23,211 bases of DNA from Clostridia bacterium (GTDB taxonomy: Bacteria; Bacillota; Clostridia; Oscillospirales; CAG-272), in contig JAFTXB010000024.1 in the NCBI GenBank assembly GCA_017461825.1, positions 1-23,211 of the forward strand, read 5' to 3'. Positions 1 through 8,520 of the stretch are shown here, in pieces. The position numbers and the translations under genes are program-made. The notes under the pieces are model-generated. The model made no database searches, was not told the DNA's origin, and saw nothing but the letters and a program-made list of their open reading frames with translations. Every line of letters starts with the position of its first letter. Within the stretch, counting starts at the first letter, position 1.

Positions 1-159
1 ACCGTGCTGACCGTCATCGTTGCGGCGATCCTGCTCAAGATCCCGCAGATCAGACGGCTGTTTACAGCAGAAAACGAGCCGCTCCCCTTTGCAACCGCGG
101 ATATTGCTTTGCAAATGAAATATCAGCAAAACAAGGACGGCCAGGAAGAGGACAAATAA
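1..159 (+). CDS. C-terminal end of a membrane protein (partial)
   Basis: The window opens inside an open frame that reads to a TAA at 157-159, giving 52 residues. The visible part begins with a hydrophobic stretch (TVLTVIVAAILLKIP) consistent with the end of a membrane segment. A polar, charged tail follows, ending NKDGQEEDK. This pattern fits the cytoplasmic C-terminus of an integral membrane protein. The part that would identify the family lies outside the window, so I assign no function. No hairpin terminator is visible between its stop and the rnpB promoter 30 bp downstream. Confidence 0.6.
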   Translation, partial: TVLTVIVAAILLKIPQIRRLFTAENEPLPFATADIALQMKYQQNKDGQEEDK

Positions 160-189
160 TATATTTGTTTTCCGTCCCAACGATCCCTC

Positions 190-218
190 TTGACAAACGA
201 CCGTTTTTGCGGTATAAT
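190..218 (+). promoter_or_regulatory. Promoter of rnpB (sigma-A type)
   Basis: A perfect -35 box TTGACA (190-195) and a perfect -10 box TATAAT (213-218) are separated by 17 bp. The expected start, about 225, coincides with the first base of the RNase P RNA P1 helix. Confidence 0.9.
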
Positions 219-224
219 ATCCAT

Positions 225-576
225 GCAGCTTCGCCGGACGGTCGCGCGGTATGGTGCCGAAAGGTATTACCGTGAGGAAAGTCCGGGCTTCACAGGACAG
301 GATAGCTGATAACGTCAGCCACGGGTAACCGTCGGGAAAGTGCAACAGAAATAAACCGCCGCGTATGCGGTAAGGATGGAAAGGCGAGGTAAGAGCTCAC
401 CAGTTCCCATGGTAACATGGGTCCGCTGTAAACCCTATCCGAAGCAACACCCCATGGGGCGTCGGTCCGACATATGCTCCGAGGTGGCACGGGGGCATCC
501 CCCCGAAGCGCTTTGGCGACAAGGCGCGCAGATTGATGACCGTTCAAGACAGAACCCGGCTTACAGACGGAGCTGC
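225..576 (+). ncRNA. rnpB: RNase P RNA (catalytic subunit)
   Basis: This is the RNA component of ribonuclease P, which removes the 5' leader from pre-tRNAs. The conserved core is visible: GAGGAAAGTCCGGGC near 275-289, the ACAG that follows it, the GTGCAACAGAAA segment near 340-351, and the distal AGAACCCGGCTTA at 551-563. The 5' end (GCAGCTT, 225-231) pairs with the 3' end (GAGCTGC, 570-576) to form P1. The long middle region with several GC-rich hairpins fits an ancestral class A layout rather than the Bacillus class B type, but the class is my judgement from layout only. It is transcribed from the promoter at 190-218 and ends at the terminator at 584-618. ORFs across this stretch on either strand are shadows. 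Confidence 0.95.
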
Positions 577-583
577 AAAAAAA

Positions 584-618
584 CGCGGAAGATGGCATTT
601 GGTCTCTTCCGCGCTTTT
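584..618 (+). terminator. Intrinsic terminator of rnpB
   Basis: A perfect 9-bp stem, CGCGGAAGA (584-592) with TCTTCCGCG (605-613), is followed by CTTTT. It lies 7 bp after the RNase P RNA end and only 17 bp before the next start codon. Confidence 0.85.
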
Positions 619-635
619 CGAAAGGATATGTTTCT

Positions 636-1340
636 ATGAAAAAACGATGGATCTTACTGCTTCTCGCCATGTCGGTGCTGCTCTCGCTTGCCGCCTGCTC
701 GGGGGAGCGATACGATGGGCTTTATGCCGTTGATGACGAGAGCGGACTGACATTTACCGTTCGCGGCTCGGGCTCACGCCCCAAGCAGATCTCTGTAAAA
801 CGGGACGAGGAGCTGCTTTTTACCACCAAAATCAAAATTCCGCGCAACGTTGGAAAGCTTGGCGGAAATTACGGTTTTTTTGTGCTCGACCTCAATTTTG
901 ACGGTCACTCCGATTTTATGATCGCCGACGGCACGTCAGGCGACTGCACCTCCTATCTCTGCTGGCTCTACAATGCGGAAACATCTACTTACACGCAGTC
1001 CGATTCGCTTTCGGGGCTGTGCAACATCAAAGCCGACAGCGAGCTGAAAGCGTTGTTTGCCTTTACCCATACATACACCTCGGAAAAGGCATATCTCGAT
1101 GTCCCCGCCTCGCACACCACCATCGACAGCACAACAAAATATGTTTGGACAGACGGTGTTCTTACCCCGCAGATCCGCGCCTCGATCACATATTATTCCG
1201 AAACCGGACGCTACTGCTACTCGGTTTCAAATTACGATAGCGAAACGGGCGATTTTGCCGCTTCGGACGACAAGTGGCTCACCCCCGAGGAATACAAGAC
1301 CTACGACATGGGCTTTTTATATTATTTTAATGAACAATGA
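636..1340 (+). CDS. Secreted lipoprotein of unknown function
   Basis: This is a 234-residue protein. The N-terminus (MKKRWILLLLAMSVLLSLAAC) is a classic lipoprotein signal peptide with lipobox LAAC, so Cys21 should be lipidated and the protein anchored outside the membrane. The mature part contains FVLDLNFDGHSDFMI near residue 90, which resembles the Asp/Asn-rich loops of XAC2610/FG-GAP-like domains. It is rich in Tyr, Ser and Thr and looks all-beta. The start is supported by AAAGGA nine to ten bases upstream. Its stop overlaps the start of the AraC-type gene by 4 bp (ATGA), so the two are probably translationally coupled. Only 17 bp separate the start from the rnpB terminator, leaving no room for a separate promoter. 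It may sense or bind something for the downstream regulator, which is inference. Confidence 0.85.
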   Translation: MKKRWILLLLAMSVLLSLAACSGERYDGLYAVDDESGLTFTVRGSGSRPKQISVKRDEELLFTTKIKIPRNVGKLGGNYGFFVLDLNFDGHSDFMIADGTSGDCTSYLCWLYNAETSTYTQSDSLSGLCNIKADSELKALFAFTHTYTSEKAYLDVPASHTTIDSTTKYVWTDGVLTPQIRASITYYSETGRYCYSVSNYDSETGDFAASDDKWLTPEEYKTYDMGFLYYFNEQ

Positions 1341-2191
1341 ACAACAAGCAAAAAAAAGAACGTCTTTTTCAGATGAAAGCGGTAGACGATACTCTGCAAT
1401 GCGTTGTCGATCTGCAATTTCACATGTGCGGAACCACCTACCCAAACCGCAACTATTCAATTAACCGCCCACATTCCAACATTTGCTGTATTGAATATAT
1501 CAAATCGGGCACGGGACACGTCCGCTACGGCAAAAACGAGTTCTCACCTGCGTCGGGGGATACCTACATGCTCCTGCCGGGCGTTGATCACATTTATCAC
1601 AGCGACCGCCGCGACCCATGGGAAAAGATATGGGTCAATCTCTCGGGCAGTTATCTGCAGCATTTAGCAGAGATGTTTGGAATTGGCAACGTATATCATT
1701 TTCGGGGACTTGACACCTCCGATCTGCTCATGAAGCTCCAGTATTATGCCGAGCACCCCGATCTGCCCGATTGCGGTGAAAAATGCCTTTCCATCATTAC
1801 ACAGATTTTTTTCAGAATGTCACTCTCAACCGTAAAGAAAGAACAAACCAAGCAGACTTCCGCGCAGCTGATGCTCGCCTACATTGAGCAACACAAAACC
1901 GATCCGATTTCGCTCGAACAGCTTGCAGCGGCATGCAAAAAATCCCCCTCCCAGGCAGAACGCTTGTTCCGCGCCGAGACGGGGATGCCGCCCTACCGTT
2001 ATTTTTTAAACCGCAAGCTCGATCTTGCTTGCCAGCTCTTGCGAGAAACAGGTATGTCGGTGCGTGACATTGCCGCATATCTCTCTTTTGAGGACGAATT
2101 TTATTTTTCGGGGCTTTTCCGACGCAAAATCGGTGTATCCCCCACACAATATCGCAAGCAGGTGCAAAAACTGCCGCCAATCACAAATTGA
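1337..2191 (+). CDS. AraC/XylS-family transcriptional regulator
   Basis: This 284-residue protein has the usual two-part AraC layout. Residues about 25-100 form a cupin-like sensing domain, with the family pattern of a Gly-rich turn followed by DTYMLLPGVDHIYHSD and then WEKIWVNLSG. The C-terminal part, about 178-275, holds two helix-turn-helix units. The second has the signature VRDIAAYLSFEDEFYFSGLF followed by RRKIGVSPTQYRKQ, which is diagnostic of the family. Such proteins usually activate sugar-use genes on binding a carbohydrate. The target here is unknown, and the only gene that is clearly co-transcribed is the upstream lipoprotein. Its 3' end overlaps the convergent birA-like gene by 11 bp (2181-2191), and no terminator is visible in the overlap. 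Confidence 0.93.
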   Translation: MNNKQKKERLFQMKAVDDTLQCVVDLQFHMCGTTYPNRNYSINRPHSNICCIEYIKSGTGHVRYGKNEFSPASGDTYMLLPGVDHIYHSDRRDPWEKIWVNLSGSYLQHLAEMFGIGNVYHFRGLDTSDLLMKLQYYAEHPDLPDCGEKCLSIITQIFFRMSLSTVKKEQTKQTSAQLMLAYIEQHKTDPISLEQLAAACKKSPSQAERLFRAETGMPPYRYFLNRKLDLACQLLRETGMSVRDIAAYLSFEDEFYFSGLFRRKIGVSPTQYRKQVQKLPPITN

Positions 2192-2960
2192 TCCCATCAA
2201 CAAAAAGCGATATTTCCCCCGTACGCAAGGTTTGCTCCGTGCCGTCCGACAGGCGAACGGTCAATCCCCCGTCACAGTCGATCCCCACGGCAACACCCGC
2301 AACCCGCTTGTCGCCCTCTACCCACTCGATCGGCTTACCGATCACACAGGAGTGCGCACGGTAGGCATCAAGCCACGCGCGATCACATGGACTTTCAAGG
2401 GTTGGCTTGAGCCGCCTCCAAACAGCGGCAATCAGCAAGGCGCGGTCAACCTCAACCCCAAGCGCCCCCGCCTTATGAATAATCTCATTTGGAAAATCTT
2501 TTGTGGAAAGATTGATCCCAATCCCCACAATGATCTGCGGGCGTTCATTGACAAAGAGCGATTCACATAGGATCCCACACACCTTTCTGCCGCACAGATA
2601 AAGGTCGTTGACCCATTTGATCTCACAGGAAAGTCCCGTCAGCTCATATATTGCCTCCATAACGGCAACAGCCGCGGCGCTCGTCACCGAAACCGCGGTG
2701 TCAAGCGGCTGATGGGGTGTATAAAGGAAGCTAAAATAAGCCCCCGTGGCATCGGGCGAATAAAAAGCGCGACCCATGCGTCCGCGCCCCGCGGTCTGAC
2801 TCTCAGCTGCAATCACTGCGGCGGATGTATATCCGCTTACGGCAAGGCGTTTTGCCTCGGTGTTGGTCGAATCCAACTCCCCATAGGCATAAACCGCTAT
2901 CTCTTCACCGCCAAACGCGCGCAGAAGAGATGCCTCATAGGCTTTGGATGAAACAAACAT
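2181..2960 (-). CDS. birA: Biotin--[acetyl-CoA-carboxylase] ligase (monofunctional)
   Basis: The enzyme activates biotin with ATP and transfers it to the carboxyl-carrier lysine of biotin enzymes such as acetyl-CoA carboxylase, in the cytoplasm. With a start at 2960 it is 259 residues. The nucleotide/biotin loop GRGRMGRAFYSP is at 58-69, KWVNDLYLCGRKVCGIL at 115-131, and IIVGIGINL at 143-151. A C-terminal beta domain follows. There is no N-terminal winged helix, so it should not act as a biotin repressor (group I type). I place the start at 2960 because GGAGG lies nine bases upstream. A longer frame starting at 3041 would run into the divergent gene and adds a non-conserved stretch. A divergent promoter region of only 37 bp separates it from the pseudouridine synthase gene. 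Confidence 0.93.
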   Translation of the reverse strand: MFVSSKAYEASLLRAFGGEEIAVYAYGELDSTNTEAKRLAVSGYTSAAVIAAESQTAGRGRMGRAFYSPDATGAYFSFLYTPHQPLDTAVSVTSAAAVAVMEAIYELTGLSCEIKWVNDLYLCGRKVCGILCESLFVNERPQIIVGIGINLSTKDFPNEIIHKAGALGVEVDRALLIAAVWRRLKPTLESPCDRAWLDAYRAHSCVIGKPIEWVEGDKRVAGVAVGIDCDGGLTVRLSDGTEQTLRTGEISLFVDGINL

Positions 2961-2997
2961 ACACAAAAACCTCCGTTTTATAAAAAAGGATAACCAA

Positions 2998-3645
2998 ATG
3001 GAAATTTTATACGAAGACAACGAGCTCACGGTTGCCGTCAAGCCTCCGGAGCTGCTTTCCGAGCAAACGCCCGATCAAAGCGGCTTTGCCGACCGTATGG
3101 CAGAGCGAAACGCCAACCGCTACGTAGGTGTCATCCACCGCTTGGATCGCGGAGTGGGCGGTGTGATGGTCTATGCGCGCACACCGGATGCCGCCGCAAA
3201 ACTCTCGGCAAATGTACAAACGAGAAGCATGAAAAAGGAATATCTCGCCATTGTTCACGGCGCACCCGAGCAGAACTCGGGACGGCTGTGCGATCTGCTT
3301 TTTCATGACCGCATCAAAAACAAGACCTACACAGTTGAACGCGCGCGCAAGGGTGTCAAGGAGGCGATCCTCGATTACGAGGTACAAAAAAGCATTGTGC
3401 ACCCCGAAATGGGACAGCTCACTCTCGTCCGCGTCAGCCTTCTCACCGGCAGAACGCATCAGATCCGTGTGCAGTTTGCTTCACGCGGCACCCCTCTGCT
3501 CGGCGACCGAAAATACGGCGCTCCCTCGCACGCCCCCATTGGTCTGTTCTCCCATCGGTTAACCTTTCCGCACCCAAAAAGCAAAAAGGAAATGCGCTTT
3601 TCAAGCCTCCCTTCGGGCGGCATATGGGATCTGTTTTCATACTGA
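2998..3645 (+). CDS. RluA-family RNA pseudouridine synthase
   Basis: This is a 215-residue cytoplasmic enzyme that isomerises uridine to pseudouridine in rRNA or tRNA. The catalytic motif HRLDR is at 47-51, with Asp50 the expected nucleophile. The second family signature, LLTGRTHQIRVQFASRGTPL, lies at 148-167, followed by GDRKYG. There is no N-terminal S4 RNA-binding domain, so it is a short RluA/RluC-like catalytic unit and the exact target base cannot be read from the sequence. The HRLDR is followed by GVGGVM instead of the more usual TSG-type residues, a minor deviation. The start at 2998 is chosen because AAAAGGA precedes it. An upstream ATG at 2944 lies inside birA. It ends just before the terminator at 3724. 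Confidence 0.92.
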   Translation: MEILYEDNELTVAVKPPELLSEQTPDQSGFADRMAERNANRYVGVIHRLDRGVGGVMVYARTPDAAAKLSANVQTRSMKKEYLAIVHGAPEQNSGRLCDLLFHDRIKNKTYTVERARKGVKEAILDYEVQKSIVHPEMGQLTLVRVSLLTGRTHQIRVQFASRGTPLLGDRKYGAPSHAPIGLFSHRLTFPHPKSKKEMRFSSLPSGGIWDLFSY

Positions 3646-3723
3646 TTCCAAATATTTGTTCTTTGTCAGAAAACAAGCCATTAAGATATGGACAGAAGCA
3701 CAAATAATCCGTATTATCTATAT

Positions 3724-3756
3724 GAGCCTACGCTTGATCGCATAGGCTCTTTTATT
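3724..3756 (+). terminator. Intrinsic terminator after the pseudouridine synthase gene
   Basis: The stem GAGCCTA (3724-3730) pairs with TAGGCTC (3743-3749) and is followed by TTTTATTATTTTATT. The T-tract lies on the + strand. It sits just beyond the convergent 3' end of the large surface-protein gene and may partly serve that gene too. Confidence 0.75.
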
Positions 3757-3759
3757 ATT

Positions 3760-6700
3760 TTATTGATTGGGCAAATCATCTGCCTCACAAGCCTGCTCGG
3801 GCTCGGTAGGCTTGTCGGTGTTATCCGCGGACACAGCTTCGTCGGGCTTGGCAGTCTTCTTTTTTCTGCGTCGTCTCAAAAAGACAAACATTCCACCGCC
3901 CGCCAAAAGCAAGCCCAAAAAGATGGGGAGTGCCACCGTAATGATCCATTCGTTGTTTTCTGTCGAAATAAACGGATCGGCACCGTTGCGCTCGGTTGCG
4001 GTAAAGATCGCCTCAAACACAGGGGCGTGATCGTCTCCCATGGCAACCGTGAGGTCATTTGACCAGCGCGAAAAGGTATAGTGATAGATTTCATCCGATT
4101 CCTTTAGTGGGGGTTCGGGGTATTTAATATCCTCGCCGAGATAGTAATCCGCCACCGAGAGCACCTTGCCGTCCGATACAAAGGTAATATGATAGACGAT
4201 CTTTGTAACCGTCAGCTCGACCTTGACAGCCTCTGCGGGCATCACAAAGCAGAGATCACGCACCTCCACCTCGCTTCCGTCAGCACGTGTCACGCGCGCG
4301 GCAGACACGTGGTAGCCAAAGGTACAACCGATCTTCAGATCCACCACACTACCCGCCTCGATCTGCGTGGGCAGCTCGGAAATATAGCAGTTTTCGGTGG
4401 GATCGACCGACACGGCATAGCTCTCGCAAACGCGGATGCTAAAGGCACCCACGCACGCCACCGCCCCCTCCTGACGCACCCACGCATCGGCGGACGGAAG
4501 GTAAAGACCGCTATCCCCAATCGATGCAACCGTCATTGGAAGTGCCAGCTCCACCTCGTGCCCTGCACTGTTGCAAAGCATCACGTCGTAGACATTGCCC
4601 GACGATGTGTCCCCGCGCAAGGTCGCACAGATCTTGCGGCAGAAGGAATCGGTCAGGATCGAAAGATTTTGCGGCTCGATCATAACCGAAAAGCCCTGCC
4701 AAGCGATCTGCAAGCGCTTGCCGATCGCTTTTGCGTAAAGCGCCGCTTCTCTGATATCGATGGCATCCGACACGGCACGGATCACAACGGCAGCCTCCGT
4801 ATGGCTGACCTCCTGCACTCCTCCGTCGTCGGATACGGCAAGAGGTGTCCTTCGGTACTCGGCAATATAGGTCATATCGCCGCGCACAGAGGAGATCGCG
4901 GGCCCCCATGAAAGAAATTCGTAAAGATACGAATCGGGTGCACGCTCGTTGACTGTGGGAGCAGTTGGCAGAGCTCCGTAAGGCAATTTTTCACTGACCG
5001 CCGTCTCCCCCATCTGCCATGTCACGGTATACAGCCGCTCATGCCTGTTTATTGTTCCCGTATAGGTAACGTCCCCCGTCACAGGGGTGATTTCACGATC
5101 CCAGCCCGAAAATTCATAGGTATAGGAATCGTCATCCTCACGCTCGGTCACAAACGGACATTTCGGCATATCACCGTAAGCCAAGCTGTCGGTCTTGATC
5201 TCACCGTCCAGCACCCACGTCACGGTATAATAACGTACCGACGTATGATAATAGGCGTAAAGCGAAAGATTTTTGGTAAGCACCATTTCGGGAGCCGTTC
5301 CGTCGGAGAGCACCCATGCAGAAAAGGTGTACACATACTGCGCGTCGGGCTCTCTTGCGGGATCGGCACCGCGATAGATGATGCGGCTGCCGTATTCCAG
5401 CTTTTGGCGGTCGAGCACGGTCTTGCCGTCGGCGGCGTAAAAGGTGACTGTCATCTCATTGTTGATCGAGATGGGACAGTTCATTTCGGTTGTCAGTACC
5501 AAGCGTTTTGCGGTTCCCAAAGGCTCCCGTTTTTTCAGAGTTCCCGCTCGGAGATCTTCGGCAAGCGCTTTTCGTGTCGCATCCATTTCGGGTGCCACGG
5601 GCGCAGTTCCGACACTTTCGGCGTAGGGCGGAACTTTTGCGGGATCGGCATCGGGATCCGCCACCGGTGTAGGCTTTACGGGCTCCGCCATATATGCGGG
5701 ATTCGGGCGCGTTTGCGGTTGGGGCTGTGAGGGCTTGTCGATCGGTGTGATCTCCTCCACCGCGGGAACCTCCTCGGCAGGCATACTCACCCCTGCGGGA
5801 CCTGCCGTGTTGGTGTCTGGTAAAATGTTTTCCGCGTCTACGATCTCATGCAAAGGACAGCTCTTGCCGTCCTGCAAAAACCAACCGCCGTCGCGTGTCA
5901 TACTGTCATCAATGCAGGTGCGTGTAACGTAAAGGATCCCCGTAAACTGCCGATAGCGCTCGAGTTTTCCCTTTAAAATGATCGCAGACCGCACCGTTCC
6001 GATATTATAAAAGGTGTGCAGCTTACCGTACAGATTACACAGATGCTCCTTCAGTTCGGAAAAATGCTCGGTGTAAAAGCCGTAAAGCGTTGTCAATCGG
6101 ACATGCTCGGATGCATATTCTGCATTGCGGAGTGCATCGTAAGCGCTCAAAAGCTCTTTCAGCTTTGCCGTACTCGCCCCCGCGGACAAAATATCTTCCT
6201 TTGCAACCCCCGCAAATTCAAGCTTATCCTGCTCCTGCAAAACCATGTCAACCGTTCCTCCCATGAGAGAAGCGTAAAACATCCAGCCGTTGCTGTCGGT
6301 AGCATACAGATTTTCAAGGACTGCAAGTTTTGCGGTCACCTTTTCCACTTTGGCGAGATAGGCAAGATACTCCTGTCTTTTTACAACGCCCGTTTTGAGA
6401 TATTCGTCATAATCCTTGTAGTGCTCCCAATCATCGTACAATTTTTGCACCGCAAGAATTTCCAGATAATCCTCGTACGCGGGCAGATCAACTTCATTAT
6501 ATTGTTTGAGATCGACCGTATACTGTTGGTAAGCCTTTACCGCATCAAGGTAGGCTTGATATGCCAAAAACTTTTCATTTGCGGCATACCAAACGGCGTA
6601 TTCCGCTTCATATGCGCGAATGATCGCCAAAGAATCCTCTGCCGCCTCATAAGAGCCCGTCAAAAGTGCGTCGACCGACTCGGCAGGCACCTCGATCTCA

Positions 6701-7191
6701 GCCGCAAGCGAGATCTTCACGTCAAAATCGTCGCTATGGAACAGCCCGCTCAGTACCGCGCTGTATTTTCCTGCATCATCAAGAGAAAAAGCAACGGTCT
6801 GCCCGTCAAGCGTTGCCTTTGCGGGGATCCATGATACGGTCGCACCGTTTGCCGCGACAAAGCTGTAGGGCGGCATGGAAAGCTCCAGTGTTCCCGCCTC
6901 ACCGTTATATGAAGTTGAAACAACACTGTCGGGAATCGCGTCATTATATGTAAAAGTAATACCCGAAAGCCGATCGAGATACGCCGCTTCATTTGCGGTA
7001 GGTGCCTCGCCAAACAGCCGTTCAAACAGAACCGACGCCGCCATTGTCTCGTTACTTCCCATCCCGAGAATACCAAAATGCAATGGATCGTTTTTGCTTT
7101 CGGTAGCGGCAAGCACAGCCGTACCGAGCGTTACCAGCAAAAGCAACACCGCCACACCCGAAGCAATGATATATCGCAGTCTCCGCTTCAT
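3760..7191 (-). CDS. Large membrane-anchored surface protein with InlB-like repeats
   Basis: This 1143-residue protein begins with a Sec signal segment (residues about 1-30). Residues 31-170 look beta-rich. Residues about 175-395 are strongly helical and unusually rich in Tyr, with many YxxY spacings, and may form a coiled stalk. A Pro-rich linker (465-540) follows. Then come beta-grasp repeats of the InlB B-repeat/Listeria-Bacteroides type at about 580-650, 655-715 and 720-781, each with the pattern YTVTW, a PYG or AYG turn, and a late F-x-x-W. A related copy is at about 999-1065. A stop-transfer helix (about 1082-1105), RRRRKKK and an acidic tail end the protein. There is no LPxTG motif, so it should be held by the C-terminal helix rather than by sortase. 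AAGGAGG precedes the ATG, and a promoter lies at 7228-7256. Adhesion or wall binding is plausible but inferred. Confidence 0.88.
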   Translation of the reverse strand: MKRRLRYIIASGVAVLLLLVTLGTAVLAATESKNDPLHFGILGMGSNETMAASVLFERLFGEAPTANEAAYLDRLSGITFTYNDAIPDSVVSTSYNGEAGTLELSMPPYSFVAANGATVSWIPAKATLDGQTVAFSLDDAGKYSAVLSGLFHSDDFDVKISLAAEIEVPAESVDALLTGSYEAAEDSLAIIRAYEAEYAVWYAANEKFLAYQAYLDAVKAYQQYTVDLKQYNEVDLPAYEDYLEILAVQKLYDDWEHYKDYDEYLKTGVVKRQEYLAYLAKVEKVTAKLAVLENLYATDSNGWMFYASLMGGTVDMVLQEQDKLEFAGVAKEDILSAGASTAKLKELLSAYDALRNAEYASEHVRLTTLYGFYTEHFSELKEHLCNLYGKLHTFYNIGTVRSAIILKGKLERYRQFTGILYVTRTCIDDSMTRDGGWFLQDGKSCPLHEIVDAENILPDTNTAGPAGVSMPAEEVPAVEEITPIDKPSQPQPQTRPNPAYMAEPVKPTPVADPDADPAKVPPYAESVGTAPVAPEMDATRKALAEDLRAGTLKKREPLGTAKRLVLTTEMNCPISINNEMTVTFYAADGKTVLDRQKLEYGSRIIYRGADPAREPDAQYVYTFSAWVLSDGTAPEMVLTKNLSLYAYYHTSVRYYTVTWVLDGEIKTDSLAYGDMPKCPFVTEREDDDSYTYEFSGWDREITPVTGDVTYTGTINRHERLYTVTWQMGETAVSEKLPYGALPTAPTVNERAPDSYLYEFLSWGPAISSVRGDMTYIAEYRRTPLAVSDDGGVQEVSHTEAAVVIRAVSDAIDIREAALYAKAIGKRLQIAWQGFSVMIEPQNLSILTDSFCRKICATLRGDTSSGNVYDVMLCNSAGHEVELALPMTVASIGDSGLYLPSADAWVRQEGAVACVGAFSIRVCESYAVSVDPTENCYISELPTQIEAGSVVDLKIGCTFGYHVSAARVTRADGSEVEVRDLCFVMPAEAVKVELTVTKIVYHITFVSDGKVLSVADYYLGEDIKYPEPPLKESDEIYHYTFSRWSNDLTVAMGDDHAPVFEAIFTATERNGADPFISTENNEWIITVALPIFLGLLLAGGGMFVFLRRRRKKKTAKPDEAVSADNTDKPTEPEQACEADDLPNQ

Positions 7192-7227
7192 TCGGAAACC
7201 TCCTTAAAGCAAATCATTATCTTCTAT

Positions 7228-7256
7228 ATCATATCATATTCCGACAAAAAAGTCAA
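7228..7256 (-). promoter_or_regulatory. Promoter of the large surface-protein gene
   Basis: On the minus strand TTGACT (7251-7256) and TATGAT (7228-7233) are separated by 17 bp. The start codon is about 37 bp further downstream, after AAGGAGG. Confidence 0.7.
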
Positions 7257-7355
7257 GGCTTTCCGCACTCCATTTGCGGCTTGGCAAAAATTGTTTTCGC
7301 TTTTTATTTCATTTGTTAACAGATTGTAAATCTCGAAAAAGTTTCACGCAATCAC

Positions 7356-7384
7356 TTGACAGCGTGTTGAAATTGTGGTATTAT
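7356..7384 (+). promoter_or_regulatory. Promoter of the SPFH-protein gene
   Basis: TTGACA (7356-7361) and TATTAT (7379-7384) have a 17-bp spacer that ends in TGTGG, a TRTGN-type extended -10 element. The leader to the ATG at 7436 is about 45 nt. Confidence 0.8.
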
Positions 7385-7435
7385 ATAATCACAATCATAA
7401 AGACCGACCGAAGTCGGCATGAAAGGAGAAAAAAC

Positions 7436-8464
7436 ATGATTGCATTATTTGTCGTCGGGCTGATTCTGCTCGCCATCGCCATCCCCCTCTTTTTGCTCAA
7501 GGCAAAAGCAAAGCGTTTTCTTACGCGTATCCTCCCCGCCACCGTTCTGGGGCTGATCGCCGTTGTGCTGATCACGGTAAGCTGTATCCGCACCGTCCCC
7601 ACTGGACATACCGGCATCGTTACGGTCTTTGGTAAGGTCGAGAACGAGACCTACGAGGCAGGCGTGCACTTCGCCGCTCCGTGGAAGAGTGTCGTCAATA
7701 TGGATAACCGAAATCAAAAGGCATCCATCGACCTTTCCTGCTTCTCATCCGACATTCAGGAGGTCGCAGTGACCTACACACTCAACTATCAGATCAGCAA
7801 AACGAATGCGCAGACCATCTACAAGGACATCGGCGTTTCGTACTATGAAACGGTCATTCTCCCCCGTGTGCAGGAGGCTGTCAAGAGCGAGATGGCAAAG
7901 TACACCGCCGAGCAACTGCTCAGCAACCGCTCACAGCTTTCCGAGGACATCCGTGGGGTACTCACCGACAAGCTTGCCGCCTATAACATTGTAGTGGTCG
8001 ATGCTTCGATGGAAAACCTCGACTTCTCCGATGCTTTTACCGATGCGGTTGAGGCAAAGCAGGTAGCCGAACAAAAGAGCAAGCAGGCGCAGATCGAGCA
8101 GGATCAGAAAAACATGGAGGCAGCGGCAGCCGCAAAGCGCGCACAGATCGAGGCTGAAGCCGCCGCAAAGGTAGCCGTAATCGCCGCCAACGCCGACCTT
8201 GACGTTGTTAAGATCCAAGCCGATGCCGCCGAGTACGCAGGTCAAAAGGATGCAGCCATTATCGGGCAGGTGCGTGACATTTTTGCAAAGGATCCCAAAA
8301 ACCTTACCGACGAGGATATGGAAAAGTTGCTTCTCTACTACTACATCCAAAAGTGGAACGGCGTGCTCCCCGAAACCTATTTCAGCTCCGAGGACTTTTA
8401 TCAGCTCCTCGCTTCCTTGGGCGGCAATGCCCCCACCACAGGCGGTACAACGACCGCTCCGTAA
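7436..8464 (+). CDS. SPFH/band-7 (prohibitin-like) membrane protein
   Basis: This is a 342-residue member of the stomatin/prohibitin/flotillin superfamily, scaffold proteins that oligomerise on the membrane and often organise microdomains or proteases. Two hydrophobic segments are seen (about 2-21 and 32-50). The SPFH core runs from about 52 (VPTGHTGIVTVFGKV) to about 215, with the conserved VAVTYTLNYQI and the SRSQLSE-like NRSQLSEDIRGVL. It continues into an Ala/Glu/Lys/Gln-rich coiled coil (about 205-275). The tail is Gly/Thr-rich (NAPTTGGTTTAP). I start it at 7436 because AAGGAG lies nine bases upstream and the promoter sits at 7356-7384. The longer frame from 7274 crosses that promoter. 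No NfeD-like partner is adjacent. It ends at a strong terminator. Confidence 0.93.
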   Translation: MIALFVVGLILLAIAIPLFLLKAKAKRFLTRILPATVLGLIAVVLITVSCIRTVPTGHTGIVTVFGKVENETYEAGVHFAAPWKSVVNMDNRNQKASIDLSCFSSDIQEVAVTYTLNYQISKTNAQTIYKDIGVSYYETVILPRVQEAVKSEMAKYTAEQLLSNRSQLSEDIRGVLTDKLAAYNIVVVDASMENLDFSDAFTDAVEAKQVAEQKSKQAQIEQDQKNMEAAAAAKRAQIEAEAAAKVAVIAANADLDVVKIQADAAEYAGQKDAAIIGQVRDIFAKDPKNLTDEDMEKLLLYYYIQKWNGVLPETYFSSEDFYQLLASLGGNAPTTGGTTTAP

Positions 8465-8470
8465 CCTCAA

Positions 8471-8517
8471 AAAAACAATGCTCCCGCCCGAATTTGGGTG
8501 GGAGCTCGTTTTTTTTG
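8471..8517. terminator. Bidirectional intrinsic terminator
   Basis: The stem GCTCCCGCCC (8480-8489) pairs with GGGTGGGAGC (8496-8505), with one G-T pair. An A-run lies on the left and a T-run on the right, so both the SPFH gene (+) and the small hydrophobic protein gene (-) can end here. Confidence 0.9.
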
Positions 8518-8520
8518 AAA

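Noticed and set aside
290..670. A 126-residue minus-strand frame and two plus-strand frames over rnpB.
   Set aside because: They overlap a structured RNA with its own promoter and terminator and show no protein family features.
4189..6834. Long plus-strand frames opposite the large surface protein gene.
   Set aside because: They are antisense shadows caused by codon composition. The minus-strand frame has a signal peptide, repeats, ribosome site and promoter.
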